64,000 nt of DNA from Pegoplata infirma (Eukaryota; Arthropoda; Insecta; Diptera; Anthomyiidae), in the NCBI GenBank assembly GCA_963921195.1, contig OY992536.1:175778995-175842994 (forward strand). Reading direction: 5' to 3'. The position numbers and the translations under genes are program-made. Each line of letters begins with the position of its first letter. Within the stretch, counting starts at the first letter, position 1. Positions 1-12,800 of this stretch are shown here, piece by piece. The notes beneath the pieces were generated by a model that saw only the letters and a list, made by a program, of their open reading frames with translations, did not search any database and was not told the DNA's origin.

Positions 1-1411
1 AAATAAAAACTGCACCAGCCTGCATCAAACTCGCCATCTTCTGATTTGAAACAAAACTTAATCACTGAGCTTGTACTTTTATCTGGCCCTTTAGTTATTA
101 AACACGTGTGTATGTCTATTGTTCGACAACTTTATTAATACATTGTGTGTAAAATATTTGAATTAACGGGAAATATTTATAATTTGTTTAAAATTATTTT
201 AAGCATTTTGTGCTTATATTTATACAAAATGCGTGATATTCAACAAAAATTTACCCAATTTAAAATAGTAAGTTGACATGCATTTTTTAGATGTTTTTAT
301 CTAAATTCTAAGAAGATTTATTGTGAGTTTTTATCTTAATACCAAGATATTTTAACTTAGTTCTTAGAAGTCTTAATTTAATTCTAAGAAGGTTTTTAAC
401 TTAATTCGAAGAGTGTTTAACTAAATTATTAGTTTTTAACAAAATTTAAGAAATTCTAACTAATTCTCATATAGCAACAAACGGGTGCAGTTTTAAAAAA
501 TTTTTCTGGTGATTGGACAGAGTGCTTGACAAAAAAAAATCGCACAAAGAGTGTTTTGTGTATAAATATTTTAAAATGACTATGTTTGTATCTAACCTTT
601 TAAGTTTACTCTGGGCCAGAAATCACAAAATAATTATACTTTACTTATTTTTTAAATTTTTATTAGAGCAAATAAAATATAATTTAAGTTGGAAACGGCT
701 GTTACATAATACGATTTAAAGGTGCAAATGTAATGACAAAATATTAAGAATTTCTTTACTAATCATTACGATGATATTGACAAAGAAACAATTTTCAAGA
801 AACTTTTTATAAAGTTGCTTGTTTTTAATTGACTGGTATTGTCATTTCTCAAGACCTATTCGACTCGTGTTTCGATCTTGTCGTAATCTTGTTGATAGTA
901 TTTAGCAAATCGACAATCGTTAGTGGCAACACATAAATTCTTAAATTCGTATGTTAGTAGACAAAATGAGAATATACTTACTTATGTACTAAATCTACAA
1001 CATATTGCAGCTCTAAATTTAAAACGAATTGCTTGACATCATAGGAGAGCCTTAACTTTTATTCATATTATGAATTAAAGGGAATACATCAAAAGTAGCG
1101 TAAGAGACCAACTGTATGTACATTAGAGGTGTCCTTAAAAACGAAAATATAGTAATTAATTGCCATTTTCATATTATATAAAAAAATTTACAAAAAATAT
1201 CATATACCAATATTTTTCCAAAAACTAGAAAAAGGGGGTTTATCATTACATAAGAGTGTCCAAAAACTTCAATTCATTTTCGGCACGAGTTATTTTTATT
1301 CGATTGTCCCCAAATTTTGACTCACGACTTTTTAGATACTAAACTACAAATTAGGACCCTACCATGTATTAAAAAGGACTTTGAAAAATTTCCTTAGTCG
1401 TAATGACACCT
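1..1411. other. AT-rich stretch without recognisable gene
   Basis: Very AT-rich sequence with no ORF that resembles a known protein; the longest frame is 68 codons and low-complexity. Between about 275 and 475 there is a degenerate repetition of TTCTAAGAAG-like motifs spaced roughly 30-35 bases. Positions 980-1045 match, in inverted orientation, a segment at 6850-6915. Nothing else is supported. Confidence 0.6.
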
Positions 1412-2446
1412 TTAATGTACATAAGGGTGGAAGCGAAATGTATGGAAGAATTTTTTTTGGAATGTGAATGTCTCCCGGACAGAATGATGTGCAACATGGT
1501 CTTAAACTGTATAGAACAAATTTTAGCCTAATTAGAAAACTCTAACCCTAAAAAACAATTCATACAAGCAAAAATTTTTTTTAAGATTTTTTGTTTTTTA
1601 ATATTATAGAGCTTTATTAGCTTATTACCAACAAAAAATTTTATTTCCATCGGACAAGTTTTTCAGTTCCAAAAGTGACTCCGAAAATAAAAATTGGGGC
1701 TGGGTAGCGGTTAACTTTAATAAATGTTAAATTTTTTTTTTGTTTTTTGGTTTTGACAAGCAGAGTACATTAAAGATTTTTGTCGTTGTTTATAAAAGGT
1801 TTTCTTATATGGCATTCACACTTGCGACCTTAAACAAGTTGTTCAACAAAACACCAGTAACAGAATAAAAACGTAATGGACACGGAACAAAGACTTTTTA
1901 AACACCTCACTCTTAAACACTTCAAAACAGCAAGTGTGAACGCCGTGTTAGTTAATTAATTCATATTTTGGTGACATCTTAAATTTGGTCCAAAATAGGG
2001 CCAAACTCAATTTTTGCAGTTTTCGAACCAATTTTAGACAGAAATCGTTGTCACAAAAAAAACCAAAATTAAATCTTTTATCAAGAACGACAAAAAATCA
2101 TTAATGCATTCTTGTCCAAACTAAAAAAAAAATGTTTAAATTTTTTGGAGTACACCTAACCAGCCTCATTTTTTTTCCGCCATCACTTTTGGAATTAAAT
2201 AACTTCGATTGAAATTAAATTTTTGTCGAAAATTATTTACAAAATCTCAATAAAATTAAAAACAAAAAAAAAATCTAAAAAAATTTGTTTTGCTTGTATG
2301 GAGATTCTTTTTTTAACCTTGTTAAAGTTATCCTATTTGGCTAAAATTGTTGGTCAATCAGTTTAAGACCGTGTTGCGCAATATTCCGCCCAGGAGTGTG
2401 AAAATCCCAAGTTGAAACTTCGCTGCCATCATAAAGTACATTGCAC
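1412..2446. mobile_element. Foldback element with long inverted arms
   Basis: The left arm (about 1412-1802) is the reverse complement of the right arm (about 2080-2446), with scattered mismatches. For example CAGTTTAAGACC at 2359 pairs with GGTCTTAAACTG at 1498, and TGCTTGTATG near 2291 pairs with CATACAAGCA near 1561. A second, smaller inverted pair sits in the loop (ATTCACACTTGC near 1814, GCAAGTGTGAA near 1930). There is no coding capacity. This is the layout of a foldback or long-TIR non-autonomous DNA transposon; I cannot define a clean target duplication. Confidence 0.7.
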
Positions 2447-3104
2447 TCTTATAAATTTTTGTTGAAATTTACCCACTTTATTGTAGGTAACTGTTCTCCT
2501 ACTATAAAGTGGGTAAAAATACACTATGTGTTTAATTTTCAACATTTGCACACAAAATGTGTATAACTAATAAACATTTTGTGTGCACACCTACACGCTT
2601 GAGGCTTGGAAAATTCTCTATCAATACACACAAAATGTGTAATTTTAAAATGTTTGTGCTTAAAAAAAGCATTCTATGTGTGCAAAAATGCATTCTATGT
2701 GTGCAAAAATGCATTAAAAATACTTAAAATTGCATTTATATTTTTTTTTTATTTTTAATGTGATTTATTCCTATAAAAATATACAAAAAACGAATTTTTA
2801 TTTTAATGCTTTTTATTTTAACTAAAGTGCATTTATAATATTTAAATAAAATATCCATCAATTGTAAAAACTAAAATGTAATAAAAGAAAAACAGTAACA
2901 TAATATAATGTAATAATAATATAATTATAAATATTTTAAAATCATAAATTATAAATAAACCAATATTAATTTCATTAAACGTCGTAATGAAAGCAGAATT
3001 TGTTAAAATCCGAATTTTGAGAACATCAAGTATTGTCCAAATCTGCAAATATATAAAATTTTAAAATAATTCATATTATAAAAATCTAATACATTTTTTC
3101 AGAA

Positions 3105-4300
3105 GATGAGTCAGTTTATCAACAGAAAAGTTCTCATAATAAAAGAAAATTTTTCTATAGAAAATTCTCAGCATCTTGGATATTTTTTCTATAGGTAAAA
3201 ATTCTCAGAATTTCGTTTTTCATATACTTAGAAAATTCTCAGAATCTTAGTTTTTCTATAGAAAAATTCTCAGAATCTGAAAAATTTTTTTCTATAAAAA
3301 AATTCTGAGAATCTGTAACCTTTTTTTGTATAAAAAATTCTTAGAATCTGATACATTTTTTTCTATAGAAAAATTCTTAGAATCTGAGACATTTTTTTAC
3401 TTAGTAAAAAAATTCTTAATAAAAAAATTCTAATTTTTAGACATTTTTTGTATAGCAAAATTCTTAGAATCTGAGATTTTTTTTCTATAGAAATATACTC
3501 GGAATATAAGATATTTTTCCATAGAAAAATTCTCAGAATCCGAGACATTTTTTCAATAAAAAAATTTTCAGAATTTGAGACATTTTCTTTAAAGAATAAT
3601 TTTAAGAATCTGAGATATAAAAAAAATCTCAGAATCTGAGACATTTATTCTAATGAAAAATTATCAGAATCTGAAACATTTTTTCTTAAGAAAATTCTGT
3701 GAATCTAAAAAGTTTTTCTGTAGAAAAATTCTCAGAATCTGATATATTTTTTCTATTCAAAAATTTTCTCATAATCTAAGACAGTTTTTGTATAGAAAAA
3801 TACTCAGAATTGGAAATATTTTTTCTATTGAAAATTTTTTTTTTAAGAATTTGAGACAATTTTTTTAAAGAAAAATTTTTAGAATCTGATATATTTCTTC
3901 TATAGAAAAAAGCTGATAATCTGAGACATTTACTCTAAAGAAAAATTCTCAGAATCTGACACATTTTTGTTAAACAACATTTTTAGAATCTGAAACATTT
4001 TTCTGTAGAAAATTTCTCAGAATCTGATATATTTTTTCTATTGAAAAATTCTCAAAATCTGAGACAGTTTTTGTATAGAAAAATTCTCAGCATCTGAGAT
4101 ATTTTTTCTATTGAAAAAATTTCAGAATCTGAGACATATTTTCTATAGAAAAATTCTCAGAAACTGAGTAATTTTTTCTATAGAAAAATTCTCAGAATCT
4201 GAGACAGTATCTCAGTAATTCTTTCTATAGAAAAATATTCAGCATCTGATTATTTTATTCTGTAAAAAGAATCAACTAAAATTTCTTATTTAAAAAATAT
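3105..4300. repeat. 35-bp minisatellite, array A
   Basis: Degenerate tandem repeats of about 35 bp whose unit combines two dyads: TTTTTCTATAGAAAAA and CTCAGAATCTGAG. Roughly 34 units are present, with frequent substitutions and indels. On the minus strand the array is bracketed by splice-like signals: CAGAAAG/GTAAGTAC near 4362-4374 and TTTGCAG near 3043-3050. Confidence 0.9.
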
Positions 4301-5034
4301 TCTCAGAATCTGACATAGAGATATTTATATAAAGAATAATTTAAAGAATTCGAAGCATTTCGTGGTACTTACCTTTCTGGCTTTTTATCACAAAAATTAA
4401 AAAAAAAAAAACATGAGTTGAACATCTCCTTCTATGATTTGTGTTTGTTTTAATTTTAATGCCTTTGATAAAGCTCTTCGAAATTTTAGTATGATGCATT
4501 AATATTTTCCTTTGTATTTTGCACATTTTTTGCTATATTTTCTTTTTTTTATAATGTTTTTTCACGTTATTTGTTTTTCATGGTGAGAATAAAAAATTTT
4601 TTCCTATTATTTTTTATTTTAATTGTAGTTGTAATTATTCGACCTTTCAAATTGTAATTAAGTAAATAAATAATCGAGCTCAAGGCCAGTGTTTTGTTAA
4701 ATAAATCTTCTTTATTAACTTCCAATATTTCGATCCTCATCGAGGAACATCATCAGGGAGTAACTTTAAATTAAATTTAAGAACAATAAAAATCACAAGT
4801 AAGTATAATAATATTTAATAAATAATCGACAACGTGAACGAACAATAAAACACTTAAGTGTAAAAATATTTGTATAAATAAACAACAACAACAATATTAA
4901 TAACAGTAAGACAACAATATTTTTTTTTTATAATTTACGACACACAAACTCACAATTGGATTTTTTAACGCAAAAAACTTAAAGTTGTTGATCCTCCTTC
5001 TTCGTCATTAAATATTGCACTGGCTTAAAAATAC

Positions 5035-5358
5035 TTATTTTATTCTGTTGTTTCCCTTGTTCGTCAAATGTATGTAGCTGCTTGAACAAGAACTCTCTAT
5101 GTCGCTCTTAAAGTTCATTCGGTTTTTTGTTGGTATTTTTATAATATTCAACATCTCCATCATATATCGTCGTTTATAATTTTGCTCAGTTTGTAACACA
5201 CTCACATTATTGAAGTCTGGTGTGTGATGATTTTTAACACAGTGGTTAACTAGTGCCGTTTTTGGGGTAAATTTATCAAGTTTACGTTTCTGATCTGATT
5301 TATGTCCAGCAATTCTTGTTTTTAATTTGTTTTTTGTAGTTCCTACATAGACCATGTC
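5035..5358 (-). pseudogene. Inverted partial copy of the GIY-YIG ORF
   Basis: This 106-codon minus-strand frame is identical to the C-terminal half of the + strand ORF at 5412-6083: it starts at the MVYVGTTKNK motif and runs to the same stop. It lacks the GIY half-motif and everything upstream. It is the coding portion of the inverted arm of the Penelope-like element, with no independent gene start, so I treat it as a duplicated fragment. Confidence 0.85.
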
Positions 5359-5411
5359 ACAACATTAACACCGCGAATAATTTAATTAAGAGAGTATTAA
5401 ACCTAAGCGAC

Positions 5412-6083
5412 TTGGAATTCCATAAAAATAATAAAGTTAAAATAAAAAATATACTACTTGACAACAACTTTCCGACAAAACTGTCAAACAAACTTATTAA
5501 TGACTACGAAAACAAAAAGGAAAATAATTCAAAAATCATTTGTGACCCCAAACTATATAAATCACTCACTTACGTACCTGAAATTTCGGAAAGATTCGAG
5601 AAATCAAAGCTATTTAATTCTGACAAATTTCAAATGGCACACAAAACTGACAATAATTTATCCCAAATATTTAGTAAAACTAAAGATAAAATAGATATAA
5701 TGGACAAATGTAATGTAATATACAAAATACCCTGTAGTGGTAAAATAGATAACCCTTGTGACATGGTCTATGTAGGAACTACAAAAAACAAATTAAAAAC
5801 AAGAATTGCTGGACATAAATCAGATCAGAAACGTAAACTTGATAAATTTACCCCAAAAACGGCACTAGTTAACCACTGTGTTAAAAATCATCACACACCA
5901 GACTTCAATAATGTGAGTGTGTTACAAACTGAGCAAAATTATAAACGACGATATATGATGGAGATGTTGAATATTATAAAAATACCAACAAAAAACCGAA
6001 TGAACTTTAAGAGCGACATAGAGAGTTCTTGTTCAAGCAGCTACATACATTTGACGAACAAGGGAAACAACAGAATAAAATAA
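5412..6083 (+). CDS. Penelope-like ORF, C-terminal GIY-YIG endonuclease
   Basis: A 223-codon frame. Residues ~45-75 (KSLTYVPEISERFEKSK) resemble the linker between reverse transcriptase and endonuclease in Penelope-like elements. The C-terminal ~125 residues form a GIY-YIG nuclease: NVIYKIPC is the GIY half, VYVGTT the YIG half, LKTRIAGH gives the catalytic Arg and His, and YMMEML supplies the acidic residue. In this family the domain cleaves target DNA to prime reverse transcription. The RT palm motifs are absent, and upstream sequence is the inverted arm rather than RT, so the protein is N-terminally truncated. The first Met is only the first available one. The endonuclease looks intact, but the element could not mobilise alone. 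Confidence 0.8.
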   Translation: MEFHKNNKVKIKNILLDNNFPTKLSNKLINDYENKKENNSKIICDPKLYKSLTYVPEISERFEKSKLFNSDKFQMAHKTDNNLSQIFSKTKDKIDIMDKCNVIYKIPCSGKIDNPCDMVYVGTTKNKLKTRIAGHKSDQKRKLDKFTPKTALVNHCVKNHHTPDFNNVSVLQTEQNYKRRYMMEMLNIIKIPTKNRMNFKSDIESSCSSSYIHLTNKGNNRIK

Positions 6084-6785
6084 GTATTTTTCAGCCAGTG
6101 CAATATTTAATGACGAAGAAGGAGGATCAACAACTTTAAGTTTTTTGCGTTAAAAAATCCAATTGTGAGTTTGTGTGTCGTAAATTATAAAAAAAAAAAT
6201 ATTGTTGTCTTACTGTTATTAATATTGTTGTTGTTGTTTATTTATACAAATATTTTTACACTTAAATGTTTTATTGTTCGTTCACGTTGTCGATTATTTA
6301 TTAAATATTATTATACTTACTTGTGATTTTTATTGTTCTTAAATTTAATTTAAAGTTACTCCCTGATGATGTTCCTCGATGAGGATCGAAATATTGGAAG
6401 TTAATAAAGAAGATTTATTAAACAAAACACTGGCCTTGAGCTCGATTATTTATTTACTTAATTTTTTATTTTATTTTATTTTGACAATTTCAATTCGTAT
6501 TTTAAAATTGTTGAACATTACGCATTTAATGTTTAATATCGAAAATTAAACACTTAATGTTTACAATAAACATTAAATGTGTAATTTTAAAAATTTTGTG
6601 TTTAAAATTTTAAAAATAAATTTATAAACTCACAAAATACTATATAATGTGCGTAATATTAAAATTTTTGTGTGTAAACTAAAATTTTTAACACTTGGTG
6701 CTCAATTTTAGGCGTTGTGTGTTATTTTACATAAAAATTTACCTACTTGATAGTAGTATTTTTACAAGGACTCTTTAGAGTGTGT

Positions 6786-6929
6786 ATATATTTGTCAGTA
6801 ATACTAAATTTTGTTTGAAGATATGTTGGTGTTTAAATGGAGATGGTTTGGTCGGGCATTTCGTTTTAAATTTAGAGCTGTATAATGTTGTGTATTTAGT
6901 ATATTAATTATCACTGTGGCTACTTACAC
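6786..6929. other. Spacer between the two minisatellite-bearing elements
   Basis: About 145 bp separating copy 1 from copy 2. It contains the inverted match to 980-1045, including CTCTAAATTTAAAACGAA, read here on the minus strand at about 6865-6893. This could be old unique sequence or the flank of another decayed element; no coding signal is seen. Confidence 0.45.
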
Positions 6930-7499
6930 TCTTATAAATTTTTGTTGAATTTTACCCACTTTATTGTAGGTAACTGTTCTCCTACTATAAAGTGGGTAAA
7001 AATACACTATGTGTTTAAATTTCAACATTTACACACAAAATGTGTATAGCTTATAAACATTTTGTGTGCAAACCTATATGTTTGACGATTGGAAAATTCT
7101 CTAGCAATAAACACAAAATGTGTAATTTTAAAATGTTTGTGCTTAAAAAAGCATTCTTTGTGTGCAAAAATGGATTAAAAATGCTTAAAATTGCTTTTAT
7201 AATGTGTTTTTTTTTTTTACTTTTGTGATTTATTCCTAAAAAAATAAACAAAAAAACGCTTTTTTTCTATGCTTTTTATTTTATTAAAATGCAATTATAA
7301 TATTTAGTAAAATATCCAGCAATTTTTAAAACTAAAATTAAAATAAGGTACATAATTATAAATATTAAAAACTATAAATAAACAGATGCAGCTAAATTAA
7401 ACGTCGTAATAACAGCAGACTTTGTAAAAATCCGAATTTTGATTACATCAAGTGTACGAATCTGCAAATATATAAAAATTTAAAATAATTAACATTATT

Positions 7500-8960
7500 A
7501 GAATCTAATTATTTTTTTCTATTGAAAAATTCCATGAATCTGCTCTATATTGTTCCATAAAAAATTTCAGAAGCTGAGTCATTTTATCAAAAGATTAGTT
7601 CTCAGAATCGAAGATAATTTTTCTATAAAAAAAAAATCTCAGCATCTTGGACAATTTTTCTATAAAAAAATTCTCAGAATCTGAGACTTTTTTTGTGTAG
7701 AAAAATTCTCAGACGCTGAGACGTTTTTCTATAGAAAAATTTTCAAAATCTGAGACATATTTTCTATAGAAAAATTCTCAGAATCTGAGACATTTTTTCT
7801 ATAGAAAAATTCTTAGAATCTGAAAGACTTTTTCTACAGAAAAATTCTCAGAATCTGAAACATTTTTTCTATAGAAAAATTCTCAGAATCTGATACATTT
7901 TTTCTATAGAAAAATTCTCAGAATATGAGACATTTTTTCTATGGAAAAATTCTCAGATTCTGAGACATTTTTTCTAAAGAAAAATTCTCGGAATCTGAGA
8001 CAATTTTTCTTTAGAAAATTTTCAGAATCTGATACATTTTTTCTATAGAAAAATTTTTAGAATCTAAGACTTTTTTCTATAGAGAAATTCTCAGAATCTG
8101 AGACATTTTTTCTATAGAAAAATTCTCAGAATCTGAGACATTTTTTCTAAAGAAAAATTCTAAAGAAAAATTCTCAGAATCAGAGACATTTTTTCTAAAG
8201 AAAAATTCTCAGAATCTAAGATATTTTTTCTATAGAAAAATTCTCAGAATCTGAGACATTTTTTCCATAGAAAAATTCTCGGAATCTGAGACATTTGTTC
8301 TATAGAAAAATGCCCAGAAACTGTGACATTTTTTTTATAGAAAAATTCTAAGAATCTGAGACGTTTTTCCTATAAAAAAAATTATCAGAATTTGAGACAT
8401 TTTTTCTATAGAAAAATTTTCAGAACCTGAGACATTTTTTTTTATAGAAAAATTCTTCTAATCTGTCATATTTTCTTTTTAAAAACTTTACAGAATCAAA
8501 GATATTTTTGAATAGATAAATTCTCGGAATCTAATTTTTTTTTTCATTGGAAAAATTCTCAGGATCTGATATATTTTTTTTTTTAAAGAAAAATTCAAAA
8601 AATCTGAATATTTTTTCTATAGAAAAATTATCGAAATCTGAGTTAATTTTTCTATTAAAAAGTTCTCAAAATGTGAAACATTATTTTAGAAAAAAAAGTC
8701 AGAATCTGAATCATGTTATCTTTCGAAAAATTCTTAGATTTGGATGCATTTTTCTGCAAACAAAAATTTATGAGAATTACAAACTTTATTATTGTAATCT
8801 TCCCAGAATGTGGCTAGGATCTGATGCATTTTTTCTCTATAGAAAACTCCATAATTTGAGACACTTTTTCTGTACGGTAATTTTATAGAGAAAAATATTC
8901 AGCATCCGAGAACTTTTTTCTGTACAAATTTCTTATTTAAAAAATATTCTCAGAATCTGA
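7500..8960. repeat. 35-bp minisatellite, array B
   Basis: About 40 tandem copies of the same unit as array A (TTTTTCTATAGAAAAA plus CTCAGAATCTGAG), best conserved at 7680-8300. As in array A, a minus-strand GTATGT-type donor (near 9018-9024) and a TTTGCAG acceptor (near 7462-7468) flank it. Confidence 0.9.
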
Positions 8961-9869
8961 TACAGAGATATTTTTGTAAAGAATGATTCAAAGAATTCGA
9001 GGCATTTCGTGACACTTACATACCTTTCTGGTTTATAATTGTAAAAATTAAAAAAAGCAATTTGACGATATCTTCTACAATTTTATGTTTGTTTTAATGC
9101 ATTTGATAAGTCTCTTTGAAATTTTATTTTTCATTGAAACTTTTGAAATATTTTGCATTTTTTTTCCAACTACATATATTAATGTTTTTTTGTGTTATTT
9201 TATTTTTTAGCGAGAATAACATAATTTTTCGATATTATTTTTCTATTTATTTTGCTTTGACAATTTCAATTCGTATTTTAAAATTATTGAACATTACGCA
9301 TTTAATGTTTAATATCGGAAATTAAATACAAAATGTTTACAATAAACATTAACGGTCTTATACATAAAAAAATCTTATTTTTGATTTAAAGTGTGCAATA
9401 GTTATTAACCACTTTTATTCTTATAAACCATTAATAAGAAATTGTATTCATAAACGTATAATAACTCTTTAATAACTATTAAACGTTTTCATTTGTTTTG
9501 TATATTTGTTCTGGCAACGCTGTATCATTTTAGATGTCAAGTTTTTGTTAGTGATGTATGAAACTATTCAACAATTCTTTTGGTAATTGCTTAAAATCAA
9601 ATAAAAAAAATATTTTTTTCTAAAACTTAAACTAAGAAGATTTAAAAACAAAAAATAAACTTATTTAAATAATTATATTAAGAATGCAAATCAACATACA
9701 TTTTAAAAATGCTTTTGGAAAAAGTTTTTCTCTCCGAGTACAGTAATATTTCGAATAACCGATATGTTTTGATTATATATACATCACTAATTATTTTTAT
9801 TGTTTTGAAATAAATTTGTTGGTAATTTTTGCAAGCAATATTTAATTGTGTCGGTAGTTTGAAAATAAA

Positions 9870-12800
9870 ATGAACAAAATAACAAAAAGACAGCGGTCAG
9901 ACAACTGGTTTGAAGAGGACAAGGTTAGTAAAACAAAGTTTTGTGAATAAATTTTCACTAATACAAAATGTAAAAATATCCTACATAGATGCTGCTGAAA
10001 AATCTTGTAAGAGAAAGAGTGGCTGAAATTGAAAACAAAAATACGGATACCAACACCAATCAAAAGAAGAAAAAAGCTTGGATGGACTTGGAAGAGAGGT
10101 AAAATAATTATAATTATATAAAATCATGTATTATTGTACTAATTGTGTATTGCAGCTTCAACAACTTATGCAAAGGAAGCAAAAGAAGTTTATCCCAATT
10201 AAAGTCGCAGTGGATGACAACAAAAGTACAAGCCAAAAAGGAAGTCTCAAACCATCGTAGAGAGATAAGTAAAACAGGGGGAGGACCGCAGCCACCGGAA
10301 ACTTCGTTTACAGCAAATGATATTAGCGTTTGGCTCCCAAACGAATTTATTATTGATGATAACGAATTCGATTCTGACTTTGCAGAGGTAAGATGCCTTT
10401 AATGAAAATTAGTACCCTGCGAAAAAGTCATTACCACTTCCCAGTGGAGTGCTTTAAAACTAAAACAAATGTAATGAAATATAACAAAAAATACAAGACA
10501 AAAACACACAAACACACAAACAGTTTTTTCTACTCCAGAATTCATAGATATTCAGCTCTTAACTCATTACCTATCCCGACACCTCCATACAAATATAAGT
10601 AGATATTCAGTAGATAAGAACTACTCCAGGGAAGTAGTTGAAAGTTGTTTGAAAGCTGCCTACTTACTTTTGTATGGGAGTGTCGCGAAAGGTAATGAAT
10701 TAAGAGCTGAATATCAACTTTTTATGGAGTAGAAAAGAAGTCCTTTGCGATTTTTTCTTGTGTTTTTTGTTGTATTTCATTACATTTGTTATAGTTTTAA
10801 AGCACTCCAAATAGAAGTACTCCGTACTTAATTGCTGGGTAGTTATACTATGGTGGCTCGTTTTTGGTCTTTTCTCTCTGATCAAATTCTAATACCGGCC
10901 AAAAGTGTCGGTCCCCTAAGGGTAACTCACATGCAAAATATCACTTCGAACGGATTTTAATTTCTGTCCCCACTTTGAGCCTCAAAATTGGGATTTTTTC
11001 AAAAAAGGACTTAAAAAAAATTTACTTTGAGTTTTTTTTATCAAAAATTAATAACAAAATATTTTTGTATAATATTTAATCGTAAAGATTTAAATATGAA
11101 ATTAAAAGATTTTACGGTATCATTAACCCGTTCAAAAAAATGCCATAATATTGGTTGGGGTCTCAAAATACCTTTCTTCAAAATTTGAAAATTTTATTAA
11201 AAAAAAACTAAAAATGTATATTTTTTTTCTGAATCCATTAAGAACACCTTGGAAAAGAAAAATGTAAAATGTTGCGGATATCCGTTGGGTCACTTTTCGG
11301 GAATTGCGGGGGGAAGTTATCAGAAAAATTGCCACCGCCGAAAATTTTTAGTTTACAGCTTTAACTTTGTAGTAAAAACAAGTTTAAAATGGCTTCTGTG
11401 TATTTTCTACCAACTATAATTTCGTTGTTATATATTATCTATAAAAAATGGTTAACCCTTCTTGGTGAGTGGGTCAAGAATTACCCCCCCCCCCCCCTCC
11501 AAGAAAATAATTTTTAGTAAAAAAAATATTCATTTTTTACTGAATGGGTAATTTTTGACCCCCTATCAAAAGGGTTAACGATTTTTTTTAAGAAAATATA
11601 TTACTACGAAATTGTAGTTGGGTACACAACACAAAAGCCTTTTTTACTTGTTTAAAGCACAAAATTTAAGATCGAAACTTCAAATTTTCTGCGGGGTAAT
11701 TTTTGACCCCAGCCAATGTGGGATAAAGACGTCCTAGACCGGTAAGATTTCATGACAGACTTAATGTTATCTAATAAAATGCCACGACGTCAAAAAACCG
11801 TTAATTTGCCCAAAAATTAAATTTATAAGATTTTATTATTGATAAAACCAATATTTCCTTGAAACCCGCTAACTTCCCCCCAACAATTCCCGAAAAGTGG
11901 CCCGACGGATATCCGCCATATTTTACATTTTTCTTCTCCAAGTTGTTCTTAATGGATTCAGAAAAAAAAATATGTATATATTTTAAATTTTTTTTAATAA
12001 AATTTTCAAATTTTGAAAAAAGATGTTTGAGAACCCCCCAAAATCATGCAATTTTTTTTGGTATCAAGTTTACGATCAAATATTATACAAAAATATTTTT
12101 TATTAATTTTAATAAAAAAAACTTAAAATTATTATATTTTTTTAAAGTCCTTTTTTGCAAAAATACCAATTTTGAGGCTCAAAGTGGGGACAGAAATTAA
12201 AATCCGATCAAAGTGATAGTTTGCATGTGAGTTACCCTTAGGGGGCCGAAACTTTTGGTGTGTATTAGAATTTTATCAGAGAGAAAAGCCCACAAAGTTC
12301 ATTTGTATATGCATATGTTACAGATCACACAACAAGTTGAAAAAGAAACCCCTATGAAGCTGGAGAATACATCTTTTGATAGTCAAGCACAACAAACTGA
12401 ATTTTTGGAAACTGAATTTTTGGAAACAGAAGAAGCCAATGTACAAATACACAAACCAGAAGTAGTAGCAGAAATCAAAACGAAAACCAAATCACAAAAA
12501 CAAATGGTTTGTAGTTGTCCGATTTGGACGATATTAGTTGCATTAGAAAGTTCATAAACATATCTTTCAATAATGTCTTCAGTATGAATTAGTTTAATTA
12601 ACGCCTTAAGTTCAAAAAAAACGATTTTTGTCATACCCGAGTAAAAATTTTTATATGATGCAACATATAATGATATGTAACACAACAAGTTATATATTGT
12701 AATATATGTTTATTTTTACTCGGGATAACTTTTTTTTTAAATGGGTGATATCTCAAAACTGAACGTATATAAGTAAAAATTTAGCCCAAATAGGTTGTTA

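Larger units (their letters stand above)
4619..6463 (+). mobile_element. Penelope-like element, inverted-duplicate form
   Basis: The + strand copy (about 5359-6463) carries the 3' part of a Penelope-like ORF and its 3' UTR. The left part (about 4656-5358) is a nearly identical inverted copy of the last ~700 bp (5757-6463), including the stop codon and UTR. Both arms end at GAGCTCGATTATTTATTTAC. Head-to-head partial copies are typical of Penelope-like retroelements. Alignment with copy 2 of the host element (near 9230-9260) places the insertion at about 4619-6463. The reverse transcriptase core is missing, so this is a 5'-truncated copy. Confidence 0.8.
2446..6785. mobile_element. Minisatellite-bearing element, copy 1
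   Basis: This segment matches 6930 onward as a direct, diverged repeat. Both copies start at CACTCTTATAAATTTTTGTT, followed at once by a hairpin (TTTACCCACTTTAT pairing with ATAAAGTGGGTAAA, 2470-2517), then several ACACAAAATGTGT-type subterminal palindromes, a 35-bp minisatellite, and a shared 3' part ending near TTTTTACAAGG. The right end repeats AAAATTTAC plus a spacer in inverted form, so a TIR DNA transposon is likely. Copy 1 is interrupted by a Penelope-like element at about 4619-6463. I saw no transposase, so I infer it is non-autonomous. Confidence 0.6.

Noticed and set aside
2532..2714. Frame with repeated MHFCTHR
   Set aside because: It follows the ATGTGTGCAAAA subterminal repeat of the element and is not a protein gene.
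3105..4300. CRISPR-like look of the 35-bp arrays
   Set aside because: Repeats are directly tandem with no unique spacers and are degenerate; the genome is clearly eukaryotic. A minisatellite explains it.
7040..7251. Two overlapping 62-66-codon frames on opposite strands
   Set aside because: Same subterminal repeat region as 2532-2714 in the second element copy; low complexity.
11132..12200. ORFs of 67 and 113 codons on opposite strands
   Set aside because: They are mirror images produced by the two arms of the foldback element and have no known motif.
12255..12557. 100-codon plus-strand frame taken as one ORF
   Set aside because: Only 12324-12506 is coding, as exon 4 of the Myb/SANT-like gene; the rest is intron read-through.
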